A stretch of 56,762 nucleotides of DNA from a bacterium (GCA_016124945.1 WGMT01000039.1:1-56762); one strand, 5' to 3'; positions 8,316 through 17,048 are shown, counted from the first letter of the stretch. Numbers and translations are program-made. Notes: generated by a model not told the origin, from the sequence alone.

Positions 8316-9149
8316 TCACGAAAAACGAATCGCCTTGAACTTGCGCATCTGCTCGGTCATGGCGGTTTCAACGGGTAGGCGTTCCATGCTGGAGGCACCG
8401 TAGAAGCCGTGGACACCGGTGGTGCGTTGCAACACATATTCGGCATCGTCGGGCATGGCGATGGGCCCACCATGACAGAGGACAATCACATCCGGGTTAA
8501 TGGCGGCGGCGGTGTCGGCGATCTCCTGCACGCGGGCGACACTGTCTTCCAGGGTCAGCGCCGTCTCCGCGCCGATGGAGCCTGCTGTGGTCAACCCCAT
8601 GTGGGCGACGATGATGTCCGCGCCGGCTTGGGTCATCTGTTCGCATTCATCTACGTTAAAGACATAGGGCGTGGTCAGCAGATCCATGCTGCGCGCCAGG
8701 CGGATCATCTCCACTTCTTGCTTGTAGCTCATGCCCGTCTCTTCCAAATTCTGGCGGAAGAAACCATCGATCAGCCCGACCGTGGGGAAATTCTGGACGC
8801 CGACGAAGCCGATCTCTTTGACCTGCTTGAGGAAGTGTCCCATTTTGCGGAAGGGATCGGTGCCACAGACGCCGGCCAGAACTGGTGTGCTCTCTTTGAC
8901 AACGGTGAGCACCTCGCTGGCCATCTCCATGACAATGGCATTGGCGTCGCCATAGGGCATCAGGCCGGCCAACGAGCCGCGCCCGGCCATGCGATAGCGC
9001 CCCGAGTTGTAGATGACAATCAGATCGACGCCGCCCGCTTCCTCGAACTTGGCGCTGATGCCTGTCCCCGCGCCGCCGCCGATGATGGGGATGCGATCCT
9101 CAATGTTCTTGCGTAACCGAGTTAGAACGTCTTGACGGGTGAGCGTCAT
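8316..9149 (-). CDS. Phosphoenolpyruvate hydrolase-like TIM-barrel protein (PF09370 type)
   Basis: A 277-residue protein with the hallmarks of the PEP_hydrolase family, a TIM barrel of the PEP mutase/isocitrate lyase kind: IGGGAGTGISAKFEEAGGVDLIVIYNSGRYRMAGRGSL-type first strands, AGVCGTDPF, GVQNFPTVGLIDG, VAHMGLTTAG and a late HGGP. Biochemical activity in the family is poorly defined. It lies 167 bases before the binding protein and follows the Tm-1-like gene, with a 310-base spacer holding repeat R1 copy 2. In tomato Tm-1 and other eukaryotic and bacterial fusions the same two domains are joined in this order, so the two products probably act together. The start has GGAG upstream. Confidence 0.9.
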   Translation of the reverse strand: MTLTRQDVLTRLRKNIEDRIPIIGGGAGTGISAKFEEAGGVDLIVIYNSGRYRMAGRGSLAGLMPYGDANAIVMEMASEVLTVVKESTPVLAGVCGTDPFRKMGHFLKQVKEIGFVGVQNFPTVGLIDGFFRQNLEETGMSYKQEVEMIRLARSMDLLTTPYVFNVDECEQMTQAGADIIVAHMGLTTAGSIGAETALTLEDSVARVQEIADTAAAINPDVIVLCHGGPIAMPDDAEYVLQRTTGVHGFYGASSMERLPVETAMTEQMRKFKAIRFS

Positions 9150-9193
9150 AGCGTCTTCTCCTTGTGTGTGAATGATGACGACGGACCATCTGT

Positions 9194-9434
9194 GCCCTCA
9201 CCCCCCCGCCCCTCTCCCACAACGTTGAGGCAATGCCGTGATGAAGAACATGACAGGATGACGCAAGTTTTGCGTCTATCGCGCCTAGGTGGGAGAGGGG
9301 AGCCAGAGCGTCGACACGATTCCGGCTCCCCTCTCCCATCCGGCTGCTCAGAGGGCGAAACTGCGGACATAACGGTGCGTGTCAGTCGGCAGTTTGGCAT
9401 CCACCCGATGGGAGAGGGGCTGGGGGTGAGGGCC
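9194..9434. repeat. R1 repeat copy 2 (241-bp MITE-like element)
   Basis: This is the full-length partner of the element at 3481-3720: same GCCCTCACCCCC left end, internal GGGAGAGGGGAGCC inverted pair, shared middle (TCAGTCGGCAGTT) and complementary right end GGGAGAGGGGCTGGGGGTGA. It lies between the Tm-1-like and PEP-hydrolase-like genes and carries no gene. Its right end is followed directly by the heptad array that contains the Tm-1-like stop codon. Confidence 0.8.
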
Positions 9435-9437
9435 TTT

Positions 9438-9473
9438 CCCGATCCCCAATCCCCAGTCCCTAATCCCCAATCA
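9438..9473 (-). repeat. Heptad array with G-quadruplex pattern at the 3' end of the Tm-1-like gene
   Basis: On the mRNA strand five G-runs (4, 3, 4, 4, 3) are separated by loops of three or four bases, in words GGGATTR and GGGACTG. The array begins inside the gene: the last codons (Ile-Gly-Asp) and the TAG stop are part of it. The pattern satisfies strict G-quadruplex spacing. Confidence 0.7.
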
Positions 9474-10692
9474 GTTCCAGCATCATCTCCACCGCCTTGG
9501 CCGCGAAGGACGGATCATTGATGTTCACGTCCATTTCGACGACGGGGATGCCGGGGCGCAGATTGGCTTTGATGGCGTCGAACATGGCGGCATCGGCGGC
9601 GCGGTCTTCAAAGAGTTGACCGTCACCGTCGAGGATCGAAACGCCACGCAGCGGGATCAGGAAGGCGACGGGGCCTTTGGCGGCGTTGGCCTTCTGGGCG
9701 AAGATCTCGCCCATCTGCCGGTTTTCGTCGACGTTAGTACGCATGAGCGTCACCGACGGGTTCCACTCGTAGAAGAGACGACCGGCATCCTTGTACTTCT
9801 GTGGCACCGTGCCAATGCCGCCAAAGTTGGCCATGTCCACGCAGCCGGGGACGATGAGATGGGGGATCCCCACTTCCCCGGCTGCGCTCAGCCGTTCAGG
9901 GCCGGCATCGAAGACGCCGCCACAGATGGTGTCGGCCCATTCGGTGGTGGTCATGTCGAGGACGGCATCGACCAATCCTTCGCGTACCAACGCTTCCATG
10001 GTCTTGCCGCCGGTGCCCGTGGCGTGGAAGACAAAGACTTCGTATCCCTTTTCGGTGAGGGCGGCGCGGGCGGCGTTGACGGCATCGGTAGTGTTGCCGA
10101 ACATCGACGCTGTGATGATGGGTTTGTCGTCAGCTTGGCCCGCGCCGGCGGCGGGTGTGACGGCCGATACCATGCCCGAAATCGCGCCGGCGGCCTGTGT
10201 GAAGATGATGCGTGAGATGCGGTTCAGCCCGGCCACGTCCACAATCGAGGGGATCATGGTGATGTCCTTGCTGCCGACGTAGGCCGAGGTGTCGCCCGAT
10301 GCTGCTGTGGATACACAGACCTTGGGCACGCCGATGGGCAGAGCACGCATGGCCGCCGTGACAACGCTTGAGCCGCCGGTGCCGCCCATGCCAATGATGC
10401 CGTCGAATGGATCTTCGGCGTAGCGAGCCGCAACCAGGGCAGCCGCACCCGCCGACATCACTTTCATGGCTTCGCCCCGGTCCTTTTTCTGGCGTAACGT
10501 CGCCAAATCACCCCCACCGGCGGCGGCAACTGCTTCCGCCGCAATCTCCACGGGGAAGAGATTGGTTGATCCCAGCACGCCGGTGTTCATTGCCAGCACG
10601 TTGTGTCCTTGCGCCAGGATCTGTTCACGCAGGAAGGCGTACTCTTCGCCTTTGGTGTCAAACGCGCCCAACATCAGAATCGTCTTCGCCAT
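9460..10692 (-). CDS. Tm-1-like ATP-binding domain protein (UPF0261)
   Basis: A 410-residue member of UPF0261. It starts MAKTILMLGAFDTKGEEY, the family's N-terminal nucleotide-fold signature, and continues with GIIGMGGTGGSSV near residue 100 (a phosphate-binding glycine turn), TTEWADTICGGVFDAGPERL near residue 250, and FLIPLRGVS near residue 345. Length matches stand-alone family members. Tomato Tm-1, which blocks tomato mosaic virus replication, has this domain in its N-terminal half, but the bacterial role is unknown and probably catabolic. The ATG has AAGGGG upstream. The last residues IGD are encoded by a G-rich heptad array. A 211-base spacer with an inverted repeat lies between it and the upstream cupin. 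Confidence 0.92.
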   Translation of the reverse strand: MAKTILMLGAFDTKGEEYAFLREQILAQGHNVLAMNTGVLGSTNLFPVEIAAEAVAAAGGGDLATLRQKKDRGEAMKVMSAGAAALVAARYAEDPFDGIIGMGGTGGSSVVTAAMRALPIGVPKVCVSTAASGDTSAYVGSKDITMIPSIVDVAGLNRISRIIFTQAAGAISGMVSAVTPAAGAGQADDKPIITASMFGNTTDAVNAARAALTEKGYEVFVFHATGTGGKTMEALVREGLVDAVLDMTTTEWADTICGGVFDAGPERLSAAGEVGIPHLIVPGCVDMANFGGIGTVPQKYKDAGRLFYEWNPSVTLMRTNVDENRQMGEIFAQKANAAKGPVAFLIPLRGVSILDGDGQLFEDRAADAAMFDAIKANLRPGIPVVEMDVNINDPSFAAKAVEMMLELIGD

Positions 10693-10770
10693 AAGATTTC
10701 CCCTTCGTGAGCTTAAATCTGAATCGTTCTAGCGCTGATATTCACCTCAAGGGCAGAGGAGAAAGAGCCT

Positions 10771-10854
10771 TTGGACACGGATTGCACAGATTTACACGGA
10801 TGCCAGAAGCAAGCTGTCTTTTCTGAATCCTCAAAATCCTGAAAATCTGTGTCC
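10771..10854. repeat. Inverted repeat of the GGACACGGATT/AAATCTGTGTCC family
   Basis: The spacer between the cupin and the Tm-1-like gene has GGACACGGATTGCACAGATT on its left and AAAATCTGTGTCC on its right, with TCAAAATCCTGAAAATC words between. Related words recur at 4901-4944 and 18655-18710. It can fold as an imperfect hairpin in the transcript. Confidence 0.55.
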
Positions 10855-10903
10855 ATTTCTGCGCTTCTCTTCGCGTCCTTTGCGCCTTTGCGGTAAATGC
10901 CTC

Positions 10904-11308
10904 TTACTCGTCGCGTCCGGCTTCGAGCATGACAGCCTGGCGATCCTCGGTGGGATAGGCTACGACCATGCGCGCCGTGACGTTGCCCTGGTTGCTGGCG
11001 TCATGTGCCACGCCGGTGGGGATGAAGATTGACATACCCGCCGTCAGGTGAAAGACTTCGTCGCCGATGCTGTGATCGAGTTCTCCTTCAATCAGAAAGA
11101 GCACCTCGCTGCTGTTGGGGTGATAGTGGCGCGGATTCTTGTGGCCCGGTTCGATCTGAACATAGCCAAAGGTCAAATTGCCGTTGGGGGCAACGTCACC
11201 GTTGCAAAGCCATTGGATGCTGCCCCAGCCGAACAGGTTGGCGGCGGCGGCATCGACGGCGTTGGTGTATTGGATCTTCAAGTTGCTGCGATCTAGATTG
11301 TCAGTCAC
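10904..11308 (-). CDS. Cupin domain protein
   Basis: A 134-residue single-domain cupin. Motif 1 (GHKNPRHYHPNSSEVLFLIEG split) provides the His-X-His...Glu metal ligands near residues 65-75, and motif 2 (IPTGVAHDASN) provides the distal His near residue 105. The start chosen is a GTG at 11308, which follows GAGGAG with seven intervening bases; the frame is open a little further upstream without a ribosome site. Small cupins of this type store, sense or convert small metal-bound ligands such as sugars or acids; none is specified here. It is the first gene of the Tm-1-like run, with a candidate promoter immediately upstream. Confidence 0.85.
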   Translation of the reverse strand: MTDNLDRSNLKIQYTNAVDAAAANLFGWGSIQWLCNGDVAPNGNLTFGYVQIEPGHKNPRHYHPNSSEVLFLIEGELDHSIGDEVFHLTAGMSIFIPTGVAHDASNQGNVTARMVVAYPTEDRQAVMLEAGRDE

Positions 11309-11358
11309 GTCTAATCTCCTCAGAACGAACAAGTGGATTGGTTAAGAGTCTATCCTGA

Positions 11359-11387
11359 AATTCACAGCAGCCCAGCGAATCGGTCAA
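11359..11387 (-). promoter_or_regulatory. Candidate sigma70-type promoter upstream of the cupin gene
   Basis: On the minus strand TTGACC (11382-11387) and TGAATT (11359-11364) are 17 bases apart. The -10 box is weak. It lies just after the sugar permease gene ends and would start a transcript for the cupin, Tm-1-like and downstream genes. Confidence 0.35.
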
Positions 11388-11393
11388 AACTGT

Positions 11394-12296
11394 TTATCCC
11401 TTTATCCCCGATAGAACAATTCCTTGAATGAAGTAGCGCTGAGCGGCGAAAAAGAGGATAAGCACCGGGAGAATCGTTGCCGTAGAGGCGGCCATCAAAT
11501 AGTGCCACTGGGTGGTGTAAAGTCCTTTGAATGAGGCAAGCCCCAACGAGATCGTATAGTTTCTTGGTGAAGTAAGGTAGATCAGTGGGGCCATAAAGTC
11601 GTTCCAGTGGTGCAGAAATGTAAAGATCGCCACTGCCGTCAATGCCGGTTTGATCAGTGGCAGCACGACCCGCCAATAGATCCCAAATTCCCCAGCCCCG
11701 TCGATGCGCGCCGCATCGGTGAAGTCACGCGGGATTGTGCGGAAAAACTGACGTAGCAAGAAGATGTTAAAGGCACCACCACCGAACCAATCCGGCACAA
11801 TCAGGGGTAGGAAAGTATCCAGCCAGCCCAGATTTTTGAACATGACATAGCGCGGAATCATCGTGACTGCCCAGGGTAACATCATGCTCGCCAGTAGAAT
11901 CGAGAAGACAAACTCCCGTCCACGGAAGCGTAGCCGGGCAAAGCCGTAGGCTGCCATCGACGCCGTAAGCAGTACACCCGCTTCGTTGAAGACGACAATA
12001 ATCAGGGTGTTCCACAAATATAAGTGGAATGGGCTTGCTGTGAGTGCCTCAACATAGTTCTGCCAAAGCACCGGATCGGGAATCCACTGGGGCGGAAAGA
12101 GCCAGATTTTGTTCGGTGCTTTTAGCGAACTGGAAACAAGCCAGTAAAAGGGAAGCGACATCACCAACGCGCCCACAGTAAGCGTGGTCAACACCAGGAA
12201 CCGCCCTGTGATCTGTCGAAGGTACATGAGGCGATTGGCGCGCTGTGCCTCGACCCCCATTTGGGGAATGGCAGGTTGCTTGATTGCTTGGCTCAT
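11394..12296 (-). CDS. Carbohydrate ABC transporter permease, MalG-like
   Basis: A 300-residue permease with six predicted membrane segments, the first at about residues 25-50 (FLVLTTLTVGALVMSLPFYW). It has the family's EAA loop (TIPRDFTDAARIDGAGEFGIYWRVVLPLIKP split) near residue 200 and a WNDF motif after it. The ATG at 12296 was preferred because GAGG precedes it and it lies 8 bases after the stop of the partner permease. It works with the MalF-like permease and the family-1 binding protein upstream. No ATPase gene is in this cluster, as is common for sugar importers that share one MsmX-type ATPase. Confidence 0.92.
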   Translation of the reverse strand: MSQAIKQPAIPQMGVEAQRANRLMYLRQITGRFLVLTTLTVGALVMSLPFYWLVSSSLKAPNKIWLFPPQWIPDPVLWQNYVEALTASPFHLYLWNTLIIVVFNEAGVLLTASMAAYGFARLRFRGREFVFSILLASMMLPWAVTMIPRYVMFKNLGWLDTFLPLIVPDWFGGGAFNIFLLRQFFRTIPRDFTDAARIDGAGEFGIYWRVVLPLIKPALTAVAIFTFLHHWNDFMAPLIYLTSPRNYTISLGLASFKGLYTTQWHYLMAASTATILPVLILFFAAQRYFIQGIVLSGIKG

Positions 12297-12304
12297 AAAC
12301 GGCC

Positions 12305-13219
12305 TCAGTTCCCTTCTTCGTAATAGACCCAACGCGAACCACTACGAAAGACCACCAGTGAGAGCGCTAGAATGATGAAAAAGAGCACCCAGGCCAGTGC
12401 GGCTGCGTATCCCATGTCAAACCAGGAAAAGGCGTTGTCAAACAGATAGAGCACATAGAAATTGGTGGCGTAGTTCGGTCCCCCACGTGTCATCAAGTAG
12501 CTGGCCGTGAAGACCTGGAAGGAGCCAATGATCTGCAGAATCAAATTGAAGAAGATCACCGAAGTCATCATGGGGAGGGTTATGTTCCAAAACCGCGACC
12601 ATGAACCCGCACCATCGATTTCAGCAGCCTCGTAAAGTTGCTCTGGGATCCCGTTAAGCCCGGCCAGGTAGATGATCATGGTGCCGCCCATGCTCCAAAG
12701 GCTCATGAGGATCAGCGCAGGCATCGCTGTGTTCGGGTCTTGTAACCACATGACCTTGTTAAAACCCAGATTGCGCAAAAAGAGATTGAGCAACCCAAAC
12801 TCAGAGTTGAAGATCCAGATCCAGAGAACCGAGTTGGCTACCGCAGGCACAATGCTGGGCAGATAGTAAAGCGTTCGAAAGATGGCAATGCCGCGCGTCT
12901 TCGTGTTCAACAGCATCGCTACCAAGAAAGCAAGGATCAAAGTAAGCGGCACATGGAACGCCGTGTAGTAGAGCGTGGCCCAAAGCGATTTATAAAACAG
13001 CCTATCGCCAAACATACGTGTAAAGTTTGCTGTCCCGATAAATCGCGGTTCACGAATTAAGTCCCACTCGGTGAGGCTTAACCAGATCGAGTAGAGCATC
13101 GGCCCCGCCAGCCAGATGATCAGTCCTAACACGGCAGGCGTAATAAACAGCCAGCCCACAATCTCTTCTCGCTGCGCCAAGGAAAGCTTTCGAGAGCCGG
13201 TCAGGCTGAGCGATTTCAT
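12305..13219 (-). CDS. Carbohydrate ABC transporter permease, MalF/UgpA-like
   Basis: A 304-residue permease. The cytoplasmic N-terminus (KLSLAQREEIVGWLF) leads into a first membrane helix (ITPAVLGLIIWLAGPMLYS) and a further five, with the EAA loop IPEQLYEAAEIDGAGSWSRF near residue 190. The ATG at 13219 follows GAGGAG, and the upstream in-frame extension crosses the spacer without a ribosome site. It forms the heteromeric channel with the MalG-like product encoded 8 bases downstream. Confidence 0.92.
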   Translation of the reverse strand: MKSLSLTGSRKLSLAQREEIVGWLFITPAVLGLIIWLAGPMLYSIWLSLTEWDLIREPRFIGTANFTRMFGDRLFYKSLWATLYYTAFHVPLTLILAFLVAMLLNTKTRGIAIFRTLYYLPSIVPAVANSVLWIWIFNSEFGLLNLFLRNLGFNKVMWLQDPNTAMPALILMSLWSMGGTMIIYLAGLNGIPEQLYEAAEIDGAGSWSRFWNITLPMMTSVIFFNLILQIIGSFQVFTASYLMTRGGPNYATNFYVLYLFDNAFSWFDMGYAAALAWVLFFIILALSLVVFRSGSRWVYYEEGN

Positions 13220-13323
13220 GTTGAAGTCTCCTCTAAAAATGAGTAAGGAGTAATCTGTGCCGAACACGATGGCGTCATGCCAGTCGTCTTGCTGACACCT
13301 GCTTACTCCTTACTCATTTCGCG

Positions 13324-14724
13324 CTAGATCTTGGCCTGTTCTTCAGCCAGGACCTGATTCAATTGCGGGTTGAGTTCCTTTAAGGCGTCTTCAGCCGTGC
13401 GTGCTCCACTCCACACTTCAGTCAATGTTTGTGTCAACATCGGAGTCGTCTTCAGCGTACCGACGACATTGGGATAGACAAAGCCGTGATTGAGTTTGTA
13501 ATCAGTTTCAAGGGGTAACCAGTTTTCGGGATGGACGGCCGGATCCCACCAGCTCTTAACGCCTTCCTCGGTGAGCAGGGTGCGGTGGCTGACACCCCAA
13601 AGCCCTACACGCACCAGGTGCGACTGATAGTCGTCCAGGTTGAGAAATTGGAAGAGCTGCCATGCTGCGTCGGGGTGCGCCGTTTCGGCGTAAACCGATG
13701 TCCACGACGAGCCGACGACAGTGGCGGGTTGCTGCATAATGGGCAGCACGCCTACGCCGAAGTCGAATTCCATCTTCGAAATATCTTGCAGCGCCCAATT
13801 GCCGTCCTGGATCATGGCGACACGACCAGTGGCCAACATCTGCCAGGCATTCATACCCGTCTCTTGCAGCACGGAGCCTTGTGGCGCAACCTGCTCCTTG
13901 AGCCAGAGATCGGCGAAGGTCTGCATCGCTTCAATTGCTTCGGGGGTGTCTAGGGCGTACTCGTTTGTATCGCCAAAGACTGCGCCACCATTTGAGTAGA
14001 TGTAGTTGTCGTAATGGCTGTCTGGAATGAAAAGCCCCCACTGTGCAACGTCCTGCACATCGAAACCAGCGTCACCAGGATGGCGACCAGCGCTGTCGCG
14101 GGTTAGCGATCGCGCCGTTGAAAGCAGATCCTGCCATCCCCATGCCTGGGCCGGATCCGTACTGGGCGGTTCTACACCAGCTTCGGCCAGGGCGGTGGTG
14201 TTGTAGTAAAGCATGCGCCACTGAAAGGTCGAGCCAATGCCATACCACTTGCCGTCGACAGTGCTGCGTTTCTCTTCCAGTGGGAAGAAGTACTCTGGAT
14301 CGCCTAAGATCGGATCCCCAGCGATCTGATCGCCAATGTCCATCAACGCACCTTTGACCGCCAGATCCGGATAGAAATTACCGCCAACTTTGAAAATATC
14401 CGGGGCATTGTCCGCCGCGAGCATGGTCTGCAACACTTCCATGTAACGCTCTGGGGTGTGAATGTACTCAACGGTGATGTTGGGGTTGGCTTCCATAAAA
14501 TTGTTCAGGCCATTCTCGATATTCCCCTTTTCGAGTGGACTGCCCCAGGCCATTTTGCGCAGGGCAATCTTCTCAGCGGCGGGTTCCCCTGCTCCACTTT
14601 GGCCGGCGGTGGGGGAGCCGCTAGCCGGTGCGCAAGCAGCCAATCCTACGGCGCCTGCTGCATAGGCACTCCCAGCAGCCAGAACGCGTAAAAATCCACG
14701 GCGAGAAAGCTTGTTTGTCAACAT
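13324..14724 (-). CDS. Sugar ABC transporter substrate-binding lipoprotein, family 1
   Basis: A 466-residue extracytoplasmic solute-binding protein. The N-terminus has a twin-arginine motif (SRRGFLRVLA) and a lipobox (LAAC) at about residue 30, so export may use the Tat route with lipid anchoring at Cys. The body has the MalE-like pattern: NPNITVEYIHTPERYMEVLQTMLAADNAPDIFKVGG near residues 75-115, then ATGRVAMIQDGNWAL near residue 305. AAAGGAAG precedes the ATG. It supplies substrate, probably a mono- or oligosaccharide, to the two downstream permeases. It follows the isomerase-like gene with a 138-base gap. Confidence 0.92.
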   Translation of the reverse strand: MLTNKLSRRGFLRVLAAGSAYAAGAVGLAACAPASGSPTAGQSGAGEPAAEKIALRKMAWGSPLEKGNIENGLNNFMEANPNITVEYIHTPERYMEVLQTMLAADNAPDIFKVGGNFYPDLAVKGALMDIGDQIAGDPILGDPEYFFPLEEKRSTVDGKWYGIGSTFQWRMLYYNTTALAEAGVEPPSTDPAQAWGWQDLLSTARSLTRDSAGRHPGDAGFDVQDVAQWGLFIPDSHYDNYIYSNGGAVFGDTNEYALDTPEAIEAMQTFADLWLKEQVAPQGSVLQETGMNAWQMLATGRVAMIQDGNWALQDISKMEFDFGVGVLPIMQQPATVVGSSWTSVYAETAHPDAAWQLFQFLNLDDYQSHLVRVGLWGVSHRTLLTEEGVKSWWDPAVHPENWLPLETDYKLNHGFVYPNVVGTLKTTPMLTQTLTEVWSGARTAEDALKELNPQLNQVLAEEQAKI

Positions 14725-14862
14725 TGGGGTTCTTCCTTTCGGCCCATGACCTGGAATGGTGGTAAAGGCGTCGTTGATAGCGAGAATTACTTATTCAATT
14801 CGTGCTCTGTGCGGCAGTCTCCCTTCTCTTTGAGTCTCTAGTTTGCAGTTGGCGGGGTCTCT

Positions 14863-15615
14863 TTAGGTTTGGCCTGTTCCGCTCTGAATAAAGTGCAGGC
14901 ACTCCTGCATGCCGCCGAGGATATCGCCGCCGCTCTCTTCGTCGGCGCAGAGCCAGCCGGTGTAATTAATGTCATGGATCGCGGTGAAAATAGTTGTGAA
15001 ACCGATGTCACCATGCCCCAAGACACGCCACTCGCCGGCGGAGAAATCTTTGAGGTGGAAATTGTCGATCACCGGGCCGAACTCACGGATTACCCCGGCC
15101 ACGTCGTCAATGCCCGATTTCACGAGGTGGGCCGTGTCGATAGTCAACCCCACGGCGTTTGGATCGACTGTCTCGAAGAAGAGGGCAATGTCTTTGCGGT
15201 GCATGACGGGCTGGTTGTAGTGATGATGAAGCGAGAGGGCCACGCCTGCCTGCTGCGCCTCTTTGCCCAACTCGGTGAGAATCTGTGCAAAGCGCTTGAT
15301 GTCGTCGTCGTTGACTTCGGTACGCGGCAAGCCATGACAGAAGATGATTCGTTCTGTGCCCACAGCGGCGCCAAAGGCAAAGAGCTTGCGCAGGCGTGCG
15401 ACACCTTCGTCGTCCAGCCCACCGCCGATAATCAACCCGGCGGCCACACCTGGGTGTGCGCCCCATTCATCACAAAACTGCTGGGGCGTATCCATGTAGG
15501 GCATGTATTGGCCGGCCTTGAGTTGCAGCCCTTGATAGCCGACACCGGTATAGTTTTCGATCAGTTCGCTTTGTTCGGAATGGTTCGCCGTGGGGCGAGA
15601 GAAGGCGATCTTCAT
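14863..15615 (-). CDS. Sugar phosphate isomerase/epimerase-family TIM-barrel protein
   Basis: A 250-residue xylose-isomerase-like barrel. Recognisable elements are the opening strand MKIAFSRPT, HGLPRTE on strand 3, SLHHHYNQP on strand 4, GLTIDTAHL with the metal-binding Asp/His, NFHLKDF on strand 6, and CADEESGG with the last acidic ligand. The family interconverts or dehydrates sugars and inositol-type substrates. Its ATG overlaps the stop of the upstream Gfo/Idh/MocA gene by four bases and has GAGGTG upstream, so the two are coupled. The pairing of an oxidoreductase with an isomerase beside a sugar importer suggests catabolism of an imported sugar or polyol. Confidence 0.9.
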   Translation of the reverse strand: MKIAFSRPTANHSEQSELIENYTGVGYQGLQLKAGQYMPYMDTPQQFCDEWGAHPGVAAGLIIGGGLDDEGVARLRKLFAFGAAVGTERIIFCHGLPRTEVNDDDIKRFAQILTELGKEAQQAGVALSLHHHYNQPVMHRKDIALFFETVDPNAVGLTIDTAHLVKSGIDDVAGVIREFGPVIDNFHLKDFSAGEWRVLGHGDIGFTTIFTAIHDINYTGWLCADEESGGDILGGMQECLHFIQSGTGQT

Positions 15616-16619
15616 GCGGGCACCTCTTCGCGGAAGAGGATCGTGCGTCCTTCGTCGGCAGAGCGGTAGGCAGCGTCGAGCAGTTGGATGGTCTTCAAAT
15701 TATCTTTGCCACTGTTCGAAGGCTCGCGTTCTTCTTCGAGGGCGGTGAGCAGTTCGTTGAGGCAGGCGAAGGCCGATTCGGGCTTGGCTGCGCCGCGGTA
15801 GGGATTTTCCCACTGCTCTTTGGCGTTGTTGCGATCTTCTTTGGTGTAGAGGGCGATGCCGTCGTAATCGAGGACCAAGGTGCCTAGCTCGCCGACAACC
15901 ACTGTTTCGGCGCGCCGTCTGGGTGTGGAAAAGCTTTCGGTGTACGAAACCACCGCCCCTTTTTCAAAGACAATCTGGGTGAAGGCTTCGGTCTCGCCGG
16001 CGCAATCAATGGCCGGTGACGACTGGGTGACACAGACGATGGACTTGGGTTCGTCTTGCAAAATCAGGCGGAACCCGTCGAACCAGTGGACGCCCATCAC
16101 CGACATGGCGTGACGTTTGGTCTGGGTGCGCCATCCCTGATCCTGACGGAACATCAGATCCTGGTGGATCAGGTTGATCACCTTGCCGATTTTGCCTGCT
16201 TCCACCAGTTCGCGAGCATGTCGGTAGGGAAAGTGGTAACGGAAATTTTGATCAACGGCGAGGGTGACGCCGGCGTCTTCGCAGATCTGCACCATCTCGG
16301 CGGCTTCATCGTAGGTGTCGGCGAAGGGCTTTTCCACGAGGATGTGTTTCCCCGCGGCAGCTAGCGCCTTCACCACAGGCAAACGCACCGGCGTCGGCGT
16401 ACAAACAACGCCAACTTCCCAATCGGCGTTGTCGATCATCTCATCCACCGAGGTGAAGGCTTGATCAAAGCCGTATCTCTCTTGGGCCTGCTTTACGCGA
16501 GCGGGATCCAAGTCACAGGCGGCGGCAATATGAAGCCGTTCCGGGTGATTGACGTACCCATCAAAATGCATGGTGGAGACGCCACCACAGCCGATCATGG
16601 CAATTCTAAATTGTTTCAT
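15612..16619 (-). CDS. Gfo/Idh/MocA-family NAD(P)-dependent oxidoreductase
   Basis: A 335-residue two-domain dehydrogenase. Residues 1-120 are a Rossmann domain with IAMIGCGGVSTMHF as the dinucleotide loop, followed by the family's catalytic-lysine motif HILVEKPF near residue 95. The C-terminal alpha/beta domain carries the conserved substrate-side residues (VMGVHWFDGFRLIL). Members oxidise sugar, polyol or amino-sugar hydroxyls. The ATG at 16619 was chosen for AAAGAG upstream and the start of the Rossmann strand; the upstream frame is non-coding. It overlaps the isomerase gene by ATGA. A 429-base gap lies before it, so a separate promoter is possible. Confidence 0.92.
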   Translation of the reverse strand: MKQFRIAMIGCGGVSTMHFDGYVNHPERLHIAAACDLDPARVKQAQERYGFDQAFTSVDEMIDNADWEVGVVCTPTPVRLPVVKALAAAGKHILVEKPFADTYDEAAEMVQICEDAGVTLAVDQNFRYHFPYRHARELVEAGKIGKVINLIHQDLMFRQDQGWRTQTKRHAMSVMGVHWFDGFRLILQDEPKSIVCVTQSSPAIDCAGETEAFTQIVFEKGAVVSYTESFSTPRRRAETVVVGELGTLVLDYDGIALYTKEDRNNAKEQWENPYRGAAKPESAFACLNELLTALEEEREPSNSGKDNLKTIQLLDAAYRSADEGRTILFREEVPA

Positions 16620-17048
16620 CTCAACTCTTTCCTTTCTGACGCGTGGGGGGTAAACGATTTTCTGGGCACAGCAAAGCTCAGGCTCGCTGCATGAGCGAAC
16701 CGCAAATAAGCAAACACTTCTGTGCAAGCTATGCAGGCACAGACCGCAACAGGCGCGCACGCGCCGTCACCGAGTTGAGTTCTTTGTTTGTAGAAGCAAG
16801 CCTACAGAGTAAAGAGGGGACGAATTTTGCTGCTTACAACAGATATAAAACGCGTAGTTGCGAGCCGACTGATGGGGTAACCGACCGCTACTACGCTAGA
16901 AAGTGGCAAAGGGAAAACATAGGCAACGCAAATGATGCGCGCCCAGGTGTACTTGAGTCTAGAACGATTGGGATAGGGAAGTTTTATGGGTGAGCAAACC
17001 CGTCCAAGAGGACGAGGTTATTTGCTGGATTTTGGCACTGCAAGGGGA
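16620..17048. other. Intergenic region, 429 bases, no supported feature
   Basis: This gap lies between the GntR-family gene and the Gfo/Idh/MocA gene, both on the minus strand. Short open frames exist on both strands but none has a ribosome site, plausible composition or recognisable domain. A promoter for the downstream sugar genes is expected here; no -35/-10 pair with good spacing was clear. No GTATAC site was seen in it. Confidence 0.6.

Noticed and set aside
16643..16993. A 116-codon plus-strand frame in the largest non-repeat gap
   Set aside because: No ribosome site, no recognisable motif, unusual composition; taken as chance.
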